This document shows positions 1 to 10,932 of a DNA stretch of 53,085 bases, one piece after another; positions within the stretch are counted from its first letter, which is position 1, and every line of letters begins with the position of its first letter. Origin of the DNA: Pseudoneurospora amorphoporcata (Eukaryota; Ascomycota; Sordariomycetes; Sordariales; Sordariaceae). Under the pieces are notes generated by a model. That model did not search any database. It worked only from the letters and a program-made list of their open reading frames with translations, and had not been told where the DNA came from. The DNA lies in the NCBI GenBank assembly GCA_033297205.1, contig MU859284.1, positions 1 through 53,085 of the forward strand, read 5' to 3'. The translations under genes were made by a program, and so were the position numbers.

Positions 1-1
1 G

Positions 2-90
<89 letters not shown>

Positions 91-94
91 GCTG
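1..94. repeat. (GTT)n trinucleotide repeat encoding poly-Gln
   Basis: About 30 perfect GTT units on the plus strand. On the minus strand they read as 30 CAA codons plus one CAG, in frame with the Clr5-domain gene, so this is a coding poly-glutamine tract. The window begins inside it. Confidence 0.95.
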
Positions 95-1950
95 TTCGTC
101 TCGTTGAGGCAATGATGATGGATGGTGGTTTATTAGTGGGTAAGCCGTTGGCGAGGAGTTGAACACTCCTGCGGGAACCTCAAAGAGTCCCCTAACGTTG
201 ACGTTGGTATTGGCGGTCATTGGTGACGATGGAAACAGAGCATGATGACCCAGGATAGGCCTCCCATCTATCGTCTCCCTAAGAAGCAAAAAGGACTCAA
301 AAGGTACCTGGGACACGCCCAAGTCTTTGACCGTCTGTTCCAGCACCGTGTTCAAAAACCGCTCGGCGGATTCTTTGAAGTCTTGACTGCTGCTGTCCAA
401 CATGAGCAGCCTGGATGCTGATCCAGATGCGGATGCGGATGTATCTGAGTAGTGGTGGTGGCGATGGTGCCCCGGCTGGCCACTGCTACCACTACTGCTG
501 TTCAAGTTCATGTTCAAGTTTGGTGGGTGAGACAAGAGGTAGTAATCAGCATCATACCCGGCAGCTGACACGAAACCCTCCTGTTGTTCGGCGGCAGTGG
601 CGGTGGGTCGACCACCACCACCACCACCATTGACGGCACCATTGCAGCTGAAAGACGGACGGCGGTAAGCTCCTTCCCCTGTCTCTCCGGGACCGCCACC
701 ATCGGCAAATCCACCCGGCAAAACCAGCGGAGGATGTGGTGCCGAGCAAGTATTGTGTGTTTCCTCGAGCAATGTCCTAGCAATCGAAACCAGCGGATAC
801 GCTACAGGTAGCTGAGCCACGTCCATGCACAGCCCAAAGGTGTGTATGAAGTTGATAAAGTAATAAAACTTGGCCCCAATCACGCTCTGGACCATGGACT
901 CCAGCATAGCGAACGACCTGTTGATGGAGCGGAAACGACGGACGATATCTCGGGCGGCTATGCTGACATTCGGATTGGGGCCTGCATCGGAGGACAGCTG
1001 CACCAAGGTGTCACGGTAGAAGGCGGCTTTGTAGCGGATTGTCATCAGCCATTCTAATGCGTGCGAATACCCTAGCCAGTATTGTGTTGTTCCCCAGATT
1101 TTGTCGTCGTCTTCGTAGAGGAGGGTCTCGTAGATTCGAGTCAAAAACTTTCGAAAGGAGTGGATGGTGAGGGAGCGTCCGAGGGAGGGCAGAGTTGCGG
1201 AGTGGCCTAGGTTGACGGTCGGTCGAGGAATGGCTGGCGTGGGAGAATAAGATCGTTTGTATGCGGGATATGGTGTTGAGTTAGTAGTTCGGGGATCCAT
1301 CCCGGCCATGATGGAGGCGGATGAGGCGGTCGTGGGTCTTGTGAATGGTGGTATATTGTGGGTGTAGTGATCCGATCCGGCTGATGATGACAATGACGGA
1401 GTGCTGGCTGATGGCTCGTGATGATAATGTTGATCATGTTCTGAAATAGGAGACGGAGTCCGGCAAGTTATCTCTCTTGATACTGCGGGACGCTTGTGCC
1501 GGTCGGCCTCGAGCAACCGGGCGATGTCCAACCCTTTCCGTTTAACGTAGCTGTTGACTCGGTCCCAGTCGATCTCGCGACCCCGGATCTTGTAAGTCGT
1601 CGGCTTCCCGAGCCTTTCTCTCTCCCGTCTCAACCGGAAGAGCTCAACCACTTCCGACTCCTTGAAGTTCTTATCGAGTCCCCAGGCCTTGATCCGTGTC
1701 TTGTACATCCGTTGCCTGTATATGTAATGCGTCAGTCCACATGTTTCATATCCTTCGAGTTGAGCGCGGAGCTGATATGTTCTCTTACGTCGCCCGAAAC
1801 CCATGACGCTCTTCCATAATCCTCATTACTTCCTTCAATGATAGGTTTTGACCCTGGTAAAGCTCCTGGATTCTCCCTCGATGGTCCTCCCACTCGTCAC
1901 CTCCTGCCCATCCTGACGGGTGTTGTTGAGCGTATCTCACGTCTTCCATG
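1..1950 (-). CDS. Clr5-domain protein, 3'-incomplete
   Basis: Two exons on the minus strand: 1950-1789 and 1715 running off the window at 1, with a 73-nt intron 1788-1716 (donor GTAAGA, acceptor ACAG). The intron splits the N-terminal Clr5 domain. Exon 1 gives a start MEDVRYAQQ, then WEDHRGRIQELYQ and VMRIMEERHGFRAT; exon 2 continues QRMYKTRIKAWGLDKNFK, then a TYKIRGREIDWDRV motif typical of fungal Clr5 proteins. The frame then stays open for about 570 codons to the window edge, passing a His/Pro/Ser-rich linker, a more folded-looking middle (about residues 240-380), Gly and His runs, and a tract of 31 Gln codons at the edge. The Clr5 domain is of unknown biochemical function, found in fungal proteins often near HET-type modules. 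The start ATG at 1950 is chosen because it lies just before the domain; an upstream extension is open but unsupported. Confidence 0.8.
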
Positions 1951-3357
1951 GCTTCCGCAAGATATCCTTTCTCTGGTTCCTTGACGAACGCGGAAGTCGA
2001 GTCCTTCGCCGAAACGGTGTACTGGCCGTTTATTCACACGGGCTCAAAGGTGTTGCCCCGAAACGCGCCAGCAGTAGAAGGTCCAGGACAGTCGATGGTC
2101 TGATTTATTGGTTAGCCTGGAGTGAGCCCAGGAGTTGTGGTTGCGGTGTTGAATTAACGAAAACGAGCTTGGCATCAGTTCTTGCGAGCAAATACCGTGG
2201 GTGTCAGGCGGACGAGCACAACACTTGGTGTCAGTTCCCCAAGCCTGCCTGCACAAGCGATGTGGGAAACCCAGTAGTGCCTACCGTGACTCGCCATGAG
2301 GGCACTACCTGATGTTCCAAGATGACTAATTCAATGTGTGGCACTTTTGGAGCAAGGGAAACAGAAAGGCCCATCAAGTCCCTAATACGTGGTACTGGAC
2401 CACAGTCTGGGGAACTGGAGCAAAAGGTCACGTTGGTGAAAAGGTGCCGCGGCGCATACCTGCCATGGAATTGGACGAGGTTCAACGGGATATGCTTGAG
2501 AACCAAGATCAACGGTCAGTGAGATACTATTTGCTGAGTTGGGCGGGGAGATCACAAAAGGGGAAGCATCTAACCCACGGCAAAAGGGTACGGCATTGGT
2601 CCAAAGCCAGGCCGGGTTACACGTTGGACAAGCTCCATATCAGAAGTCCCTCGCATCAGCCCGCGTCGTCATCACCGTCTCGAGACCATTTTCTTAAAAA
2701 AGTGTTGTGCAGCCGCCATCACTTCGTTATGCACAAGGACTGCACTGTTAGTTGATCCCCGAGATTGCCGCCGTGGGTCTGACCGGCGTTTGTGATGAAT
2801 AACCTCGCTGTGTCTCTGACTCCCTTTCTGTACGTTGACGGGTTGAAAAATGGTTTGGAATCATGTCCGTCTTTGTCGCATGATGTTTATCCACTTATGC
2901 GGTCAAGCGTGGTACTCGCTTGGTGTAATTGTCAGAATATGTATCAGAATGGGTAGTCTAGATAAAGTTGCTTACCGTGCATATAATGGTACGGGGATCG
3001 CCAAGGTAGATCAATTCACATGGGTCATAATCCATCTTTGTATCTAAAGTTTCCAAACTATGGCCCCATAGGTGGGTGGCTGCAATTTGACTAAAACTAG
3101 CGGATGCGTGATAGCAAGGCGTCTCGCATGAGCTTTCCGTCCCATGGAGAGATTTCAGAGTTGCTAGAGACCTGCCGGAATCGCTGTCGTGGAGAATGCC
3201 AGATGACGACTGCGTAAGGGGAGTACTGAGGACGGACAACCCGAAAAGAGGCTGCCGTCGAGAGTGAATATGATAGTATCGACTGATCCAATGTGAATAC
3301 TGGTGTCAAAGAGAGTGTCTCATGATCCATGCACGACCGCTCAACCCAAGATAAAAA

Positions 3358-3402
<45 letters not shown>

Positions 3403-3540
3403 CCGTGACGCTTCCCAGAGACCCCCATACAGCACTCACTTAACTTGCCCGGAAATAACTTCACAATAAGAATTTGAGAAACTGCCAAAAAGAAAAAGAA
3501 ATCGGAAACTGAGGGACGGTACACACTTTTGTTGTTTTTA
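1951..3540. other. gene-poor spacer with 43-nt A tract
   Basis: No convincing gene is visible. The open frames here have no recognisable domain, splice structure or repeat relationship. The first few hundred bases should contain the promoter of the minus-strand Clr5 gene. A run of 43 A lies at 3359-3401. It could be the tail of a decayed retroelement, but no element body or target-site duplication is evident. Confidence 0.5.
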
Positions 3541-3740
3541 CTTTGCAATGACTGAGGTTGTTGAGGTTTGCAGTTGGTGAAGGCCTAAAAGGGAAGAAAG
3601 CTGAGCTTGCGAGACACTCTTGCGCGATACCCTTGAAATGGCAATATTTTGACTATTTAAAGAAATTAAAAGGTGACAAATGCAATAATGCATGCATCTA
3701 AGCGGATAGTATGTGCCTACCGAGGTGGTTATGCTTTTGA
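3541..3740. repeat. diverged repeat, copy 1 (5' of HET gene)
   Basis: About 190 nt shared with 7255-7430. Both copies contain the order GGTTGTT..GTTGGTGAAGGC, then GACACTCTTGCGCGATACCC, then AATGCATGC. It lies about 1.1-1.3 kb 5' of the intact HET gene; the second copy lies 5' of the HET remnant. The simplest reading is one duplicated HET locus rather than a separate mobile element. Confidence 0.6.
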
Positions 3741-4813
3741 CACCATTTAATGTTAGAAGGTGCATCCAACCCCAACTTTCCATTTCAGTAATATTTGTTG
3801 GACCTGGCCAGACAGGGTATTCCTCTTCCCTCCGTCAAGCCACCAATGAAGCATTTTCCCATGCTCCCCAACGCCTCAGACCCCGCGCCATCTTCTCTTT
3901 ATCGCCCACCACTCAGGATCTTTTTTCAGTCAATGAGTTAAGAAAGCAACCCTCATCTCCACGGGTATCATCTTCCGACGAGTGAGCATAAGGCAGAAAC
4001 TGGAAATTCCCCCTCTTCACCGGTTACACTTTCACACTACATCATCTGGACAGTAATGCGACCCTGAAGCCCATCGAATTCGCGTTCCATCAACTTTGAG
4101 GCTGTATGGCAAGCGGGTGTATTTGATGATCTGGTGATCAGGGGCAGTTTCCCAACTCTCAGCTGGTATCTGCTATTGGCGTTACTACCGGTTCGTCATA
4201 CCACTTTTGAGTCGGCATCTCGCATTCTCTGAGGCAAGAGGCATTTAAACCAACCGCTTGGTCGCTAGAGGTACCTAGTGGCATCCATTCAACAAATCTT
4301 TCTTTTGCAGTCCCTGCTACAATCCAACACTGGAAACTCAGCCAATCTTGTGCCTGTACTGGTGGGTAAGCTACGTGCCCACGATACCGCAGATTACCGC
4401 CCAAGTTCTGACTTTGATATTTCCTATAGCTACAATCCCAGGTCAAACTTTACCTCTACACATGAGCTGCGGCCCGACCAACACACTTCACCCACCAAAC
4501 CTCAACCAGTCCATGATGAGTCCAGAAGACGAACAAAGAACCACCTTCGACATCAGCGGGAGGAAAGAACTACCCCTCCTGACGAGGGAAGAAGCGACAG
4601 GGACAGCTTCGAGGCGGAATCAGATAAAGAAATTCCTCCGACGGCCAGGCGCACCTCTCGTCATGGGGATAGAAGTCCCACGAGGCCAGAGACTTGCGAA
4701 GCCATTGCTCATAATAGTGAGCTGTCTTTAGCCTCAGATGAAGTCAATACCACAGGTTCAACAAAGGGGATTGATGCTGGGCATCCTTTACCTTCTCCGG
4801 TGGGAAATCTACA
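3741..4813. other. 5' region of HET gene
   Basis: This is the upstream and leader region of the HET gene. Two overlapping plus-strand frames run through 4278-4800, but they are hydrophilic and low in complexity. An upstream exon with a GT..AG intron around 4719-4757 cannot be excluded. I see no supported separate gene. Confidence 0.4.
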
Positions 4814-6916
4814 ATGGAAGGTCGACTCTGTGACAACTGCAGGCAAATCGACTTCGACATCACGCCGGATCCCAATAACCACAACTACGACTTCACGAAG
4901 CTGTCTGCCACGCCTGTTGACCCAAAGCTCGAGAACTGCTCACTCTGTTCGTTATTTATTCATCATGTTCTGTATCCCCACGGCTACCGCCATACCGAAC
5001 GGGGACTTCAGCTTTATGCGGAGCGTCTTTCCGTTGTGTATGGGTATGACAACTTTCCAAGACATCTCGACGGTCTGGCCATGTATTTCGCAACTCCACC
5101 CTTCATTGGCCGCCCAGAGCCAGTGTTTTCCGGTTACTTTGTCCGCTTGAACACCGACCGGCTGTCAGGAAGTGAAACGCAGCCAGGTGCGATCGACTAT
5201 AAGGTCATTTGCGAATGGCTGAGTTTATGCTCATCAACGCATTGCGATTGCGTGAACAAGCACCAGTCACTGGACTTCCACGATATACCCGGGTTTCGCC
5301 TCATCGATTGCTCAACGGGTACTATAATTCCGGCTGTTCAAGCCACTGAACGAGAATATGTCACACTCAGCTATGTCTGGGGTTCGTCTTCCAATAAAAG
5401 CAGCCCGGCAGCTACCTCGTGGCTACCAGGCAGCCTGCCCCTTGTTGTCGAAGATGCGATGAAGGTCATAGTGGGCCTTGGCTACAGGTACATCTGGATC
5501 GATCGCTACTGCATAGCGCAAGACGATCCAACGATTCATGATCAAATTCGAAGCATGAACAACATATATTCTCGCTCAGCCCTGACGATAGTTGCCGCTG
5601 CCGGAAATGACGCCGAATACGGCCTTCCGGGTGTAAGCTCCCGTACACGCAGTAGGCAGTTTATTGCTACCTGTAATGAAGGTCGTACTAAGTTGACGAC
5701 TGTTCGCCCTGCGGAGGATGAGATACTGCGCTCAAAGTGGGGCTCACGTGGTTGGACCTTTCAGGAAGCTGTTATGGCCAAGCGATGTCTAGCATTTACG
5801 AACTGCAACGTATTCTTTCAATGTCAGAACACACACACGTCTGATGACTGGAAACTCCCCCCGAATACATTCGGTGTTCCTGAAAAGGTCTATGCAAGTG
5901 GATATCCGTTTCACCTCTTGAAAAGGAGCAAATCATACCAGGATGCTTGGGCTGCCATTGGACAATACTTGCGAGATCTGACTTACGATTCGGACGCGCT
6001 GAATGCCATTTCGGGCGTGCTGAATAGTTTTCCTTCTGGGCAGGTTAGGTTTCTATATGGATTACCCATTTCCAATACTTCAGATTGCTCATCTCATTTG
6101 ACGCGTGCGGACCTTACCGACCTACTAGACCCATCGTTTGCTGGACTCACTCGGAACGACTTTTATCTACCTGGCGACGCTAATATGGCTGTGCTGGTCT
6201 CGGCACTTCTTTGGATGAGTACTTGGTGCATACACACTTCAAAGCCTCACACTGAATGTGTACGCAGGAAAGAGTTCCCCAGTTGGACTTGGGCTGGGTG
6301 GAAAACAACGGAAGAATGGCTTACGTTATTTGACGTGGACACAGTCAATGGCCCACGTCTGTCAGATATCGACCAATCCATTCGGAGCACCATAAACATC
6401 ACGTTTGGAGACTCGGTGCTGAACTGGTCGGACGCCAGAGAGAAAATACTGGATCTGTCCGATCAAGGAATGATTCCGAGTATCATGACGATCGTAGGCA
6501 AAGTCTTCGATGTTAAGATAAGAAGATGCGAAGACGTGCGCTTGAGGACTGTCGGTTTCCCATGGCTCATTATTTGGCCCCCATTCCTGGAAGCTGTTGT
6601 TGATCAACATCCATATAAGGGCCCCGATACTGTACATGGTGCCATATATCCTCCTCCACATATATTTGAAGAGGAACCAGGGCAGACTCAGGACCTAATC
6701 GCTTTGCTCCTCACAGTAGGAAAATCTTCGGATGACTTACGGTGTAAGTTCCTGTTGCTCCGGCCAGTAGAAGAAGGCGTCAATGGGCCCGTATACGAGC
6801 GCGTCACCTCTTGCATGGTGACCATCAACAAGGGGAAGTTTATGGAATGGAAGAAGGAACAACAGTCGGAAGCTCCCTTGATTCAACTTAGGACTATGAA
6901 GGTGGCGATCCGTTAG
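4814..6916 (+). CDS. HET-domain (heterokaryon incompatibility) protein
   Basis: Single open frame of 700 aa with no intron. The N-terminus has paired cysteines (LCDNC, CSLC) typical of HET proteins. The HET domain covers about residues 180-320 with its three hallmark blocks in order: YVTLSYVWG (about 182), YIWIDRYCIAQDD (about 226) and RGWTFQEAVMAKR (about 310). Proteins of this family act in non-self recognition between fungal strains, with the HET domain able to trigger cell death; whether this one is a functional incompatibility gene is unknown. The usual WIDSLCI block reads WIDRYCI here, a visible departure. The C-terminal half (about 330-700) has no repeat domain such as WD40 or ankyrin. 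A partial second copy of its C-terminal region lies downstream at about 7838-8030, so the locus has been duplicated. The start follows the common short N-terminus before the Cys block. Confidence 0.88.
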   Translation: MEGRLCDNCRQIDFDITPDPNNHNYDFTKLSATPVDPKLENCSLCSLFIHHVLYPHGYRHTERGLQLYAERLSVVYGYDNFPRHLDGLAMYFATPPFIGRPEPVFSGYFVRLNTDRLSGSETQPGAIDYKVICEWLSLCSSTHCDCVNKHQSLDFHDIPGFRLIDCSTGTIIPAVQATEREYVTLSYVWGSSSNKSSPAATSWLPGSLPLVVEDAMKVIVGLGYRYIWIDRYCIAQDDPTIHDQIRSMNNIYSRSALTIVAAAGNDAEYGLPGVSSRTRSRQFIATCNEGRTKLTTVRPAEDEILRSKWGSRGWTFQEAVMAKRCLAFTNCNVFFQCQNTHTSDDWKLPPNTFGVPEKVYASGYPFHLLKRSKSYQDAWAAIGQYLRDLTYDSDALNAISGVLNSFPSGQVRFLYGLPISNTSDCSSHLTRADLTDLLDPSFAGLTRNDFYLPGDANMAVLVSALLWMSTWCIHTSKPHTECVRRKEFPSWTWAGWKTTEEWLTLFDVDTVNGPRLSDIDQSIRSTINITFGDSVLNWSDAREKILDLSDQGMIPSIMTIVGKVFDVKIRRCEDVRLRTVGFPWLIIWPPFLEAVVDQHPYKGPDTVHGAIYPPPHIFEEEPGQTQDLIALLLTVGKSSDDLRCKFLLLRPVEEGVNGPVYERVTSCMVTINKGKFMEWKKEQQSEAPLIQLRTMKVAIR

Positions 6917-7235
6917 GTGATGGGTCAAGCAACGGCGTATTCTCAAGTTCCATTGTATTTTCATATTTCTTTCGACTTCGACATGTGTCTTGCATGTACA
7001 AAAAATACCTACCTACCTAGGTTGAGGTATCAACCAACCTCGCTTTCAATGTTAGGGATATCAAGCACAACAAAGGGTACCTACAAAAACAGGTTTTATC
7101 GACAATGTTCCATTGCAACAAAAGCAGCAGTGGTGCACACTCCGGTTTCTCGTATAAATGCTATCATCTGACTTGACCAAAAACCAACATCACAAGAGGT
7201 AAAGCAGCAATTTAGGAGGAGATTATTGCAAATGG

Positions 7236-7454
7236 TTACTTTTGGCCACTTTTGCTGTCCATACTTTTTGATGAAGGAGGTTGTTTGGCGGTTGGTGAAG
7301 GCTTGAAATGTAAGGAAACTGGAGCTTCAAAGACACTCTTGCGCGATACCCCCGCAGTATAGATTTTGGTTGGATGAACGAATAAAAGTCGACAAAAGCA
7401 GTAATGCATGCGTCTGAAGGAGTATAATCTATGTAACGATGGAGTCAAAGCCAA
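7236..7454. repeat. diverged repeat, copy 2 (5' of HET remnant)
   Basis: Second copy of the sequence at 3541-3740. The block GACACTCTTGCGCGATACCC is identical and the flanks have drifted. It lies about 380 nt 5' of the HET C-terminal remnant, the same order as at the intact locus but much closer, implying a deletion in this copy. Confidence 0.6.
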
Positions 7455-7829
7455 AGGAAACGAAGCACCACCGGAATTGCATCAAATCCGATACGCCAAA
7501 GGGCCATTCAACCTTTTTGTACTCCAGTACATACGTAGAACGGGATAGCAAACGGAAATACTAGATAGCTCGTTCATTAGTATTGGGTAAAGTATAAGAA
7601 ATACTAGATGAAGGGGAACAAACGCAAGACACGGACTGCTAATTGAACAGAAGGTTGAGATGAACATGTGCAGCATGCGATGGTTTTCTAAGCAGTCAAA
7701 CTCTGTTTGCAGAAGGGAGTGTTTTGATTGCACATGAGGCTGGACTCTGTCAGTCAAAATGAGAAAGGACAAAAGAAGGGAGAGATGGGACTTGTCAATC
7801 CCATGCTCGTACGCCTCAACGCGTTCCAT

Positions 7830-8030
7830 GACGAACGACTCATCCGAAGTACCATAAATATCGCGTTCGGAAATTCGGTGATGATGTGGGTAAACGTCAA
7901 CAAAAAAATCATGGCCAGTCTGTTAATGGTGGATCAAGTCGTGATCCCGAGTATCATGACCATCATATGCGAACTGGAAGTCTTCGATATCAGCATCAAT
8001 AACATGCATATGTGCCGAGTGGCTGATCAT
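7830..8030 (+). pseudogene. HET-gene C-terminal remnant
   Basis: The plus-strand translation reads LIRSTINIAFGNSVMMWV, then IPSIMTII, then EVFDIS. This matches the intact HET gene at about residues 518-562 (SIRSTINITFGDSVLNW, IPSIMTIVG, KVFDVK). No HET domain precedes it. The match decays after about 8030. Together with the upstream repeat this is the remains of a tandem copy that has lost roughly 2.2 kb, including the whole HET domain. It sits in an open frame starting at 7728, but a functional protein is unlikely. Confidence 0.7.
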
Positions 8031-8466
8031 TATTACAGTCCAATACTCGTTCGTTTGTTAGCTCGAGGCCTCTCACCAGCTTGCTTCCCAAGGCATTTTC
8101 ATATCTCATCCATGGAGGTACATGTATATTTGGCTCTACAACTATAGCCCCCCCCCCCCGACTTTCGAAATCCTCGAGGTATAAAAGGATATTTTCCTAC
8201 ACTGCCTGTATCTTCATTGGATCAGAAGCAGTCATCCGCAGTCATCTTGCTCAAAGAACCTTGGTAGGTTCCTAGAGGTACATATTCCTCGACCGAGTCG
8301 GTGATTTTTTCCTTCCTCTATGCCCACTCCTCAAACAGTCGCCAAACGCCATGAGAGGCCGCACGTAAATGACATCCATATAATCCTGACAACGGAAAGC
8401 GAGTCCAGCACCAAACGCGAGGAAATAAGACAACCATGACGTGTAAATGTTGAAAGGCCGAGGTCA
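8031..8466. other. spacer with C tract, 3' side of first 2EXR gene
   Basis: Contains a run of about 12 C near 8148-8159 and the 3' flank of the first 2EXR gene. The segment near 8310-8345 resembles the 3' flank of the next unit near 9826-9860 (CCTCTATGCCC followed by a C/A-rich stretch), as expected of duplicated units. No gene seen. Confidence 0.4.
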
Positions 8467-9306
8467 TTAGAACCAAAGGGCACCAATGTGCTGCTCAAAC
8501 TTGTAGGTCGGCTGTTGCTCTGGCTGAATGTTATCAACGCATGAGATTGTCAGTCAACGTTCATGTATCTTCAAGGAAGCGGGAGATAACTCGAGGGGAA
8601 CCACCCTCACGGGAGTATACCATACCTGCCTCAGGTCCTCCCGCACTGACTCCGAAAGGATACGTTTAAGCCTCTGGAACTCGGGCGTGCCGTCCGCAAT
8701 CTTGGTACTGCGTTCCCAGCAGGAACAGAATATGACACGAATCCTCTCGAGGTTGCGCAACGCTGTGAATCTGTGCATTTGACTGGGACCGAAATATTCG
8801 TTGACGACGGCCGCGATATCATGGTCTTGGATACCTTCGCCCAGGTACATGCGCCAATCGAGAACCACCAGATCAAGGGTCTTGAGCTGCTTTAGTTGCA
8901 ACAGCCAGTCCAGAATCTCGGTCTTGTCAGGTACCCTTCCATACCTATACAAGCGCAGCATGACGTTCTGGGTATAGGAAGTAAAGAGAGCAGAAGACGT
9001 AATAACAAGAGAGGACTGTACGTAAGGCGGTGGGCTGTAAAAGCTCACATCGATCCTTGTGTCGAGATAAATCTGCGTTCGGTGGAAATACTCGGAGAGG
9101 ACTTCGTATCTCATTTGTTGGCAGATAGAGACTAGCTTAACAAGCCGCTTAATCTGGAGCCCAAGAACGTTTTCCCGGTCGCGAGTGTAGGTACCCCGGC
9201 CGATATCGAAGTACGCTTTGGATTGAATCGTCCACACGTAGCGGTATATCGCGTGTCGGATCTCGAGCGGGGCAGCGAGGATGGGAGGTATTGCTTCGAA
9301 GGTCAT
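8467..9306 (-). CDS. 2EXR-domain protein, copy A (intact)
   Basis: Two exons, 9306-8626 and 8523-8467, give about 245 aa; the 102-nt intron 8625-8524 has donor GTATGG, a TTGACTGAC branch-like site and acceptor TTCAG. The N-terminus carries the 2EXR hallmark ILAAPLEIRHAIYRYVW, an F-box-like LPxEIRxxIY helix found in large fungal families. It is followed by CQQMRYEVLSEYFHRTQIYL, a DWLLQLKQLKTLDLVV block and LERIRVIF. The last exon encodes PEQQPTYKFEQHIGALWF, matching the conserved C-terminal motif of the other copies although it stops early. An earlier ATG at 9375 is in frame, but the family pattern puts the start a few residues before the 2EXR motif. A promoter-like module lies at about 9528-9572. 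Function is unknown; by analogy to F-box proteins a role in protein interaction is possible. Confidence 0.75.
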
Positions 9307-10011
9307 GTTGAATGCTGTGGCTTTGAGAGGGTCAGCTGTATGGAACAAACGCTGGATGAACGCTGAACAAACCATTTACTGGGCCCTAGTGGCGGCTTTT
9401 CAACTGGCTCTTGGATCTAGTGAGAAGAAGGAATAGCCGACGGAAAAGCGAAGACGAGGGATGCGGGAATTGGAGAAGGAAAATGGGCTTGGTTATTTGG
9501 TGGTGATGGAGGGAAGAGATAGAAATTAGGGCAGCCCCTCGTATAAGTACTGAGCCGAGGTGCCGGTGAAGGGAACGAACCGAAGTGGGAGGCACGGACT
9601 GCCAGCAGGTTGAGGATGAACAAGTGAAGGGCATGCGGCGTGGAGCGCTTCACCAACGCTCACCCGCAGTTCACGGGACGGAGTCCTCGGGTACTTGCAC
9701 AGGTTCAATAAAAGGAACAGACTGATTGGAGATTGATACCACTCGTATCTCACGTAGATATGAAATTATTGTCCATGTTCATCTCGTTTATCCTAGTAAA
9801 CCTGAGCCCCGTCAAGAATATCTTTCCCTCTATGCCCCTCTCCCAAAACCGTTCACCTCTACAGAAGACCCCGAAGTATGCCCTTGTATACCACATACAC
9901 TAGTATGTGGTGTGATGTCGAGTAAAAGTTCAACAACAGGAGACTAGCCCGTTGTAAAAGTTCCGAAAGCAAGAAAGAAAAAAGAACGAAGAAGCTGAGA
10001 TGACCACAGCG
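9307..10011. other. spacer and promoter region of copy A
   Basis: Carries the promoter-like module at 9528-9572 and the 3' flank of copy B. The minus-strand frames of 75-82 aa here have no family match. No separate gene seen. Confidence 0.4.
9528..9572 (-). promoter_or_regulatory. family promoter module, copy A
   Basis: On the minus strand: the box TTCACCGGCAC (9570-9560), then an AGTACTTATAC stretch in place of the TATTTAAG of the other copies, then GGGGCTGCCC. It lies about 230 nt 5' of the ATG of copy A. The same order of elements recurs upstream of the other 2EXR copies. Confidence 0.5.
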
Positions 10012-10932
10012 TCAAATCCTAAAGGACCGAGGCCACTCGGCGTCGACACCTCCAATGTGCTGCTCAATCAAGTAGGTGCACTTTCGCTCTTCCTGGATAT
10101 CATCAATGTACCAGAAATTGTTAGCTAGTGTCCATCACGTCCACGTTTTATCATTGATGATATGGAGAAGAGTGGTAAAAAATACGCACCTGGTTCGGAG
10201 CCTTCAGTATCACATCCATGATTTCTTTCTTAGTTGTCGCAAACCATTTCGATCTCTCCACTTCGTCTTTCTCCGCGACGGTGAGATCACATCAAACCAG
10301 TTTGACAACACCTTGAAGACGACCTTCTCCAAATTCCGTAGCTTCATGAGCTTGGAGAAACAGCTAGAACAAATGGAGAGATCGGTTGCGTTTAGATCTC
10401 TGTGGGACGCCTTCGCCTGGAGCTGCTCCATTATGGTAACCCATCTTTTGGAGATAACAAGCTCAAGGGTCTTGAGCCGCTCCAATTTCAGCAGCCAGTT
10501 CAAAGCGTAACTGGCGCTTCGAGTTCCCTCGGAGTTCCCCAGGCAAAGACACGGCTCCCATTGAAGACTGACATGGGTGTAATGCGTCAAGAGGTGGGAG
10601 AATTGGATGCAATGTGGGGCATCGAATTCTGGACGAGGTCTGTTGTTGTGAATGGAGGTATGGTGAGCCAGCTGTCCACGGTGCCATCGAAAGTATACCT
10701 GGGTTCTGTGGAAGTATTCCGAAAGAACTTCGTCCCTCATCTGCCGACAGATCGAAACCAACTTTTGAACTTGTCCAACCTGGAGCTTGACGTAGCTTTT
10801 GTTCAACCAGCTAGGAAAACGCTGCCCAACATACTTGTTGGTATCGACTTGAAGAGTCCAAGCGTAACGGTATATTTCGTGCCGAATCTCCAACGGGAGA
10901 GCGAGGATGGTAGGTTTGGAGTTGGAGGCCAT
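10012..10932 (-). CDS. 2EXR-domain protein, copy B, with apparent 1-nt frameshift
   Basis: Exons 10932-10190 and 10092-10012, with a 97-nt intron 10189-10093 (GTGCGT..ATCCAG). It opens with a family-type start (MASNSKPT), then ILALPLEIRHEIYRYAW. It continues with CRQMRDEVLSEYFHRTQVYF, NWLLKLERLKTLELVIS, CSSCFSKLMKLRNLEKVVFKV and, in the last exon, YLIEQHIGGVDAEWPRSF. The reading frame changes near 10290-10296: the first frame runs to FKVLSNWFDV, while the family-like continuation (CDLTVAEKDEVERSKW to KAPNQ and the last exon) is in another frame. One missing base explains it; a sequencing error is equally possible. Without correction the first frame ends at 10210 and the C-terminal motif is lost. 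An intron that restores frame was looked for and not found. Confidence 0.68.
10290..10296 (-). other. apparent 1-nt frameshift in copy B
   Basis: Here the N-terminal frame of copy B and the frame of its C-terminal third meet without overlap: the second frame is blocked upstream by a TGA, and the first runs on into residues with no family similarity and ends at 10210. Confidence 0.55.

Noticed and set aside
415..633. plus-strand frame ending in six His codons
   Set aside because: Antisense to the Gly run of the Clr5-domain gene.
3359..3401. 43-nt A tract as a retroelement tail
   Set aside because: No element body, open frame or target-site duplication could be seen next to it.
4278..5150. 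290-aa plus-strand frame overlapping the HET gene start
   Set aside because: Overlaps the HET frame for over 300 nt, low complexity, no domain.
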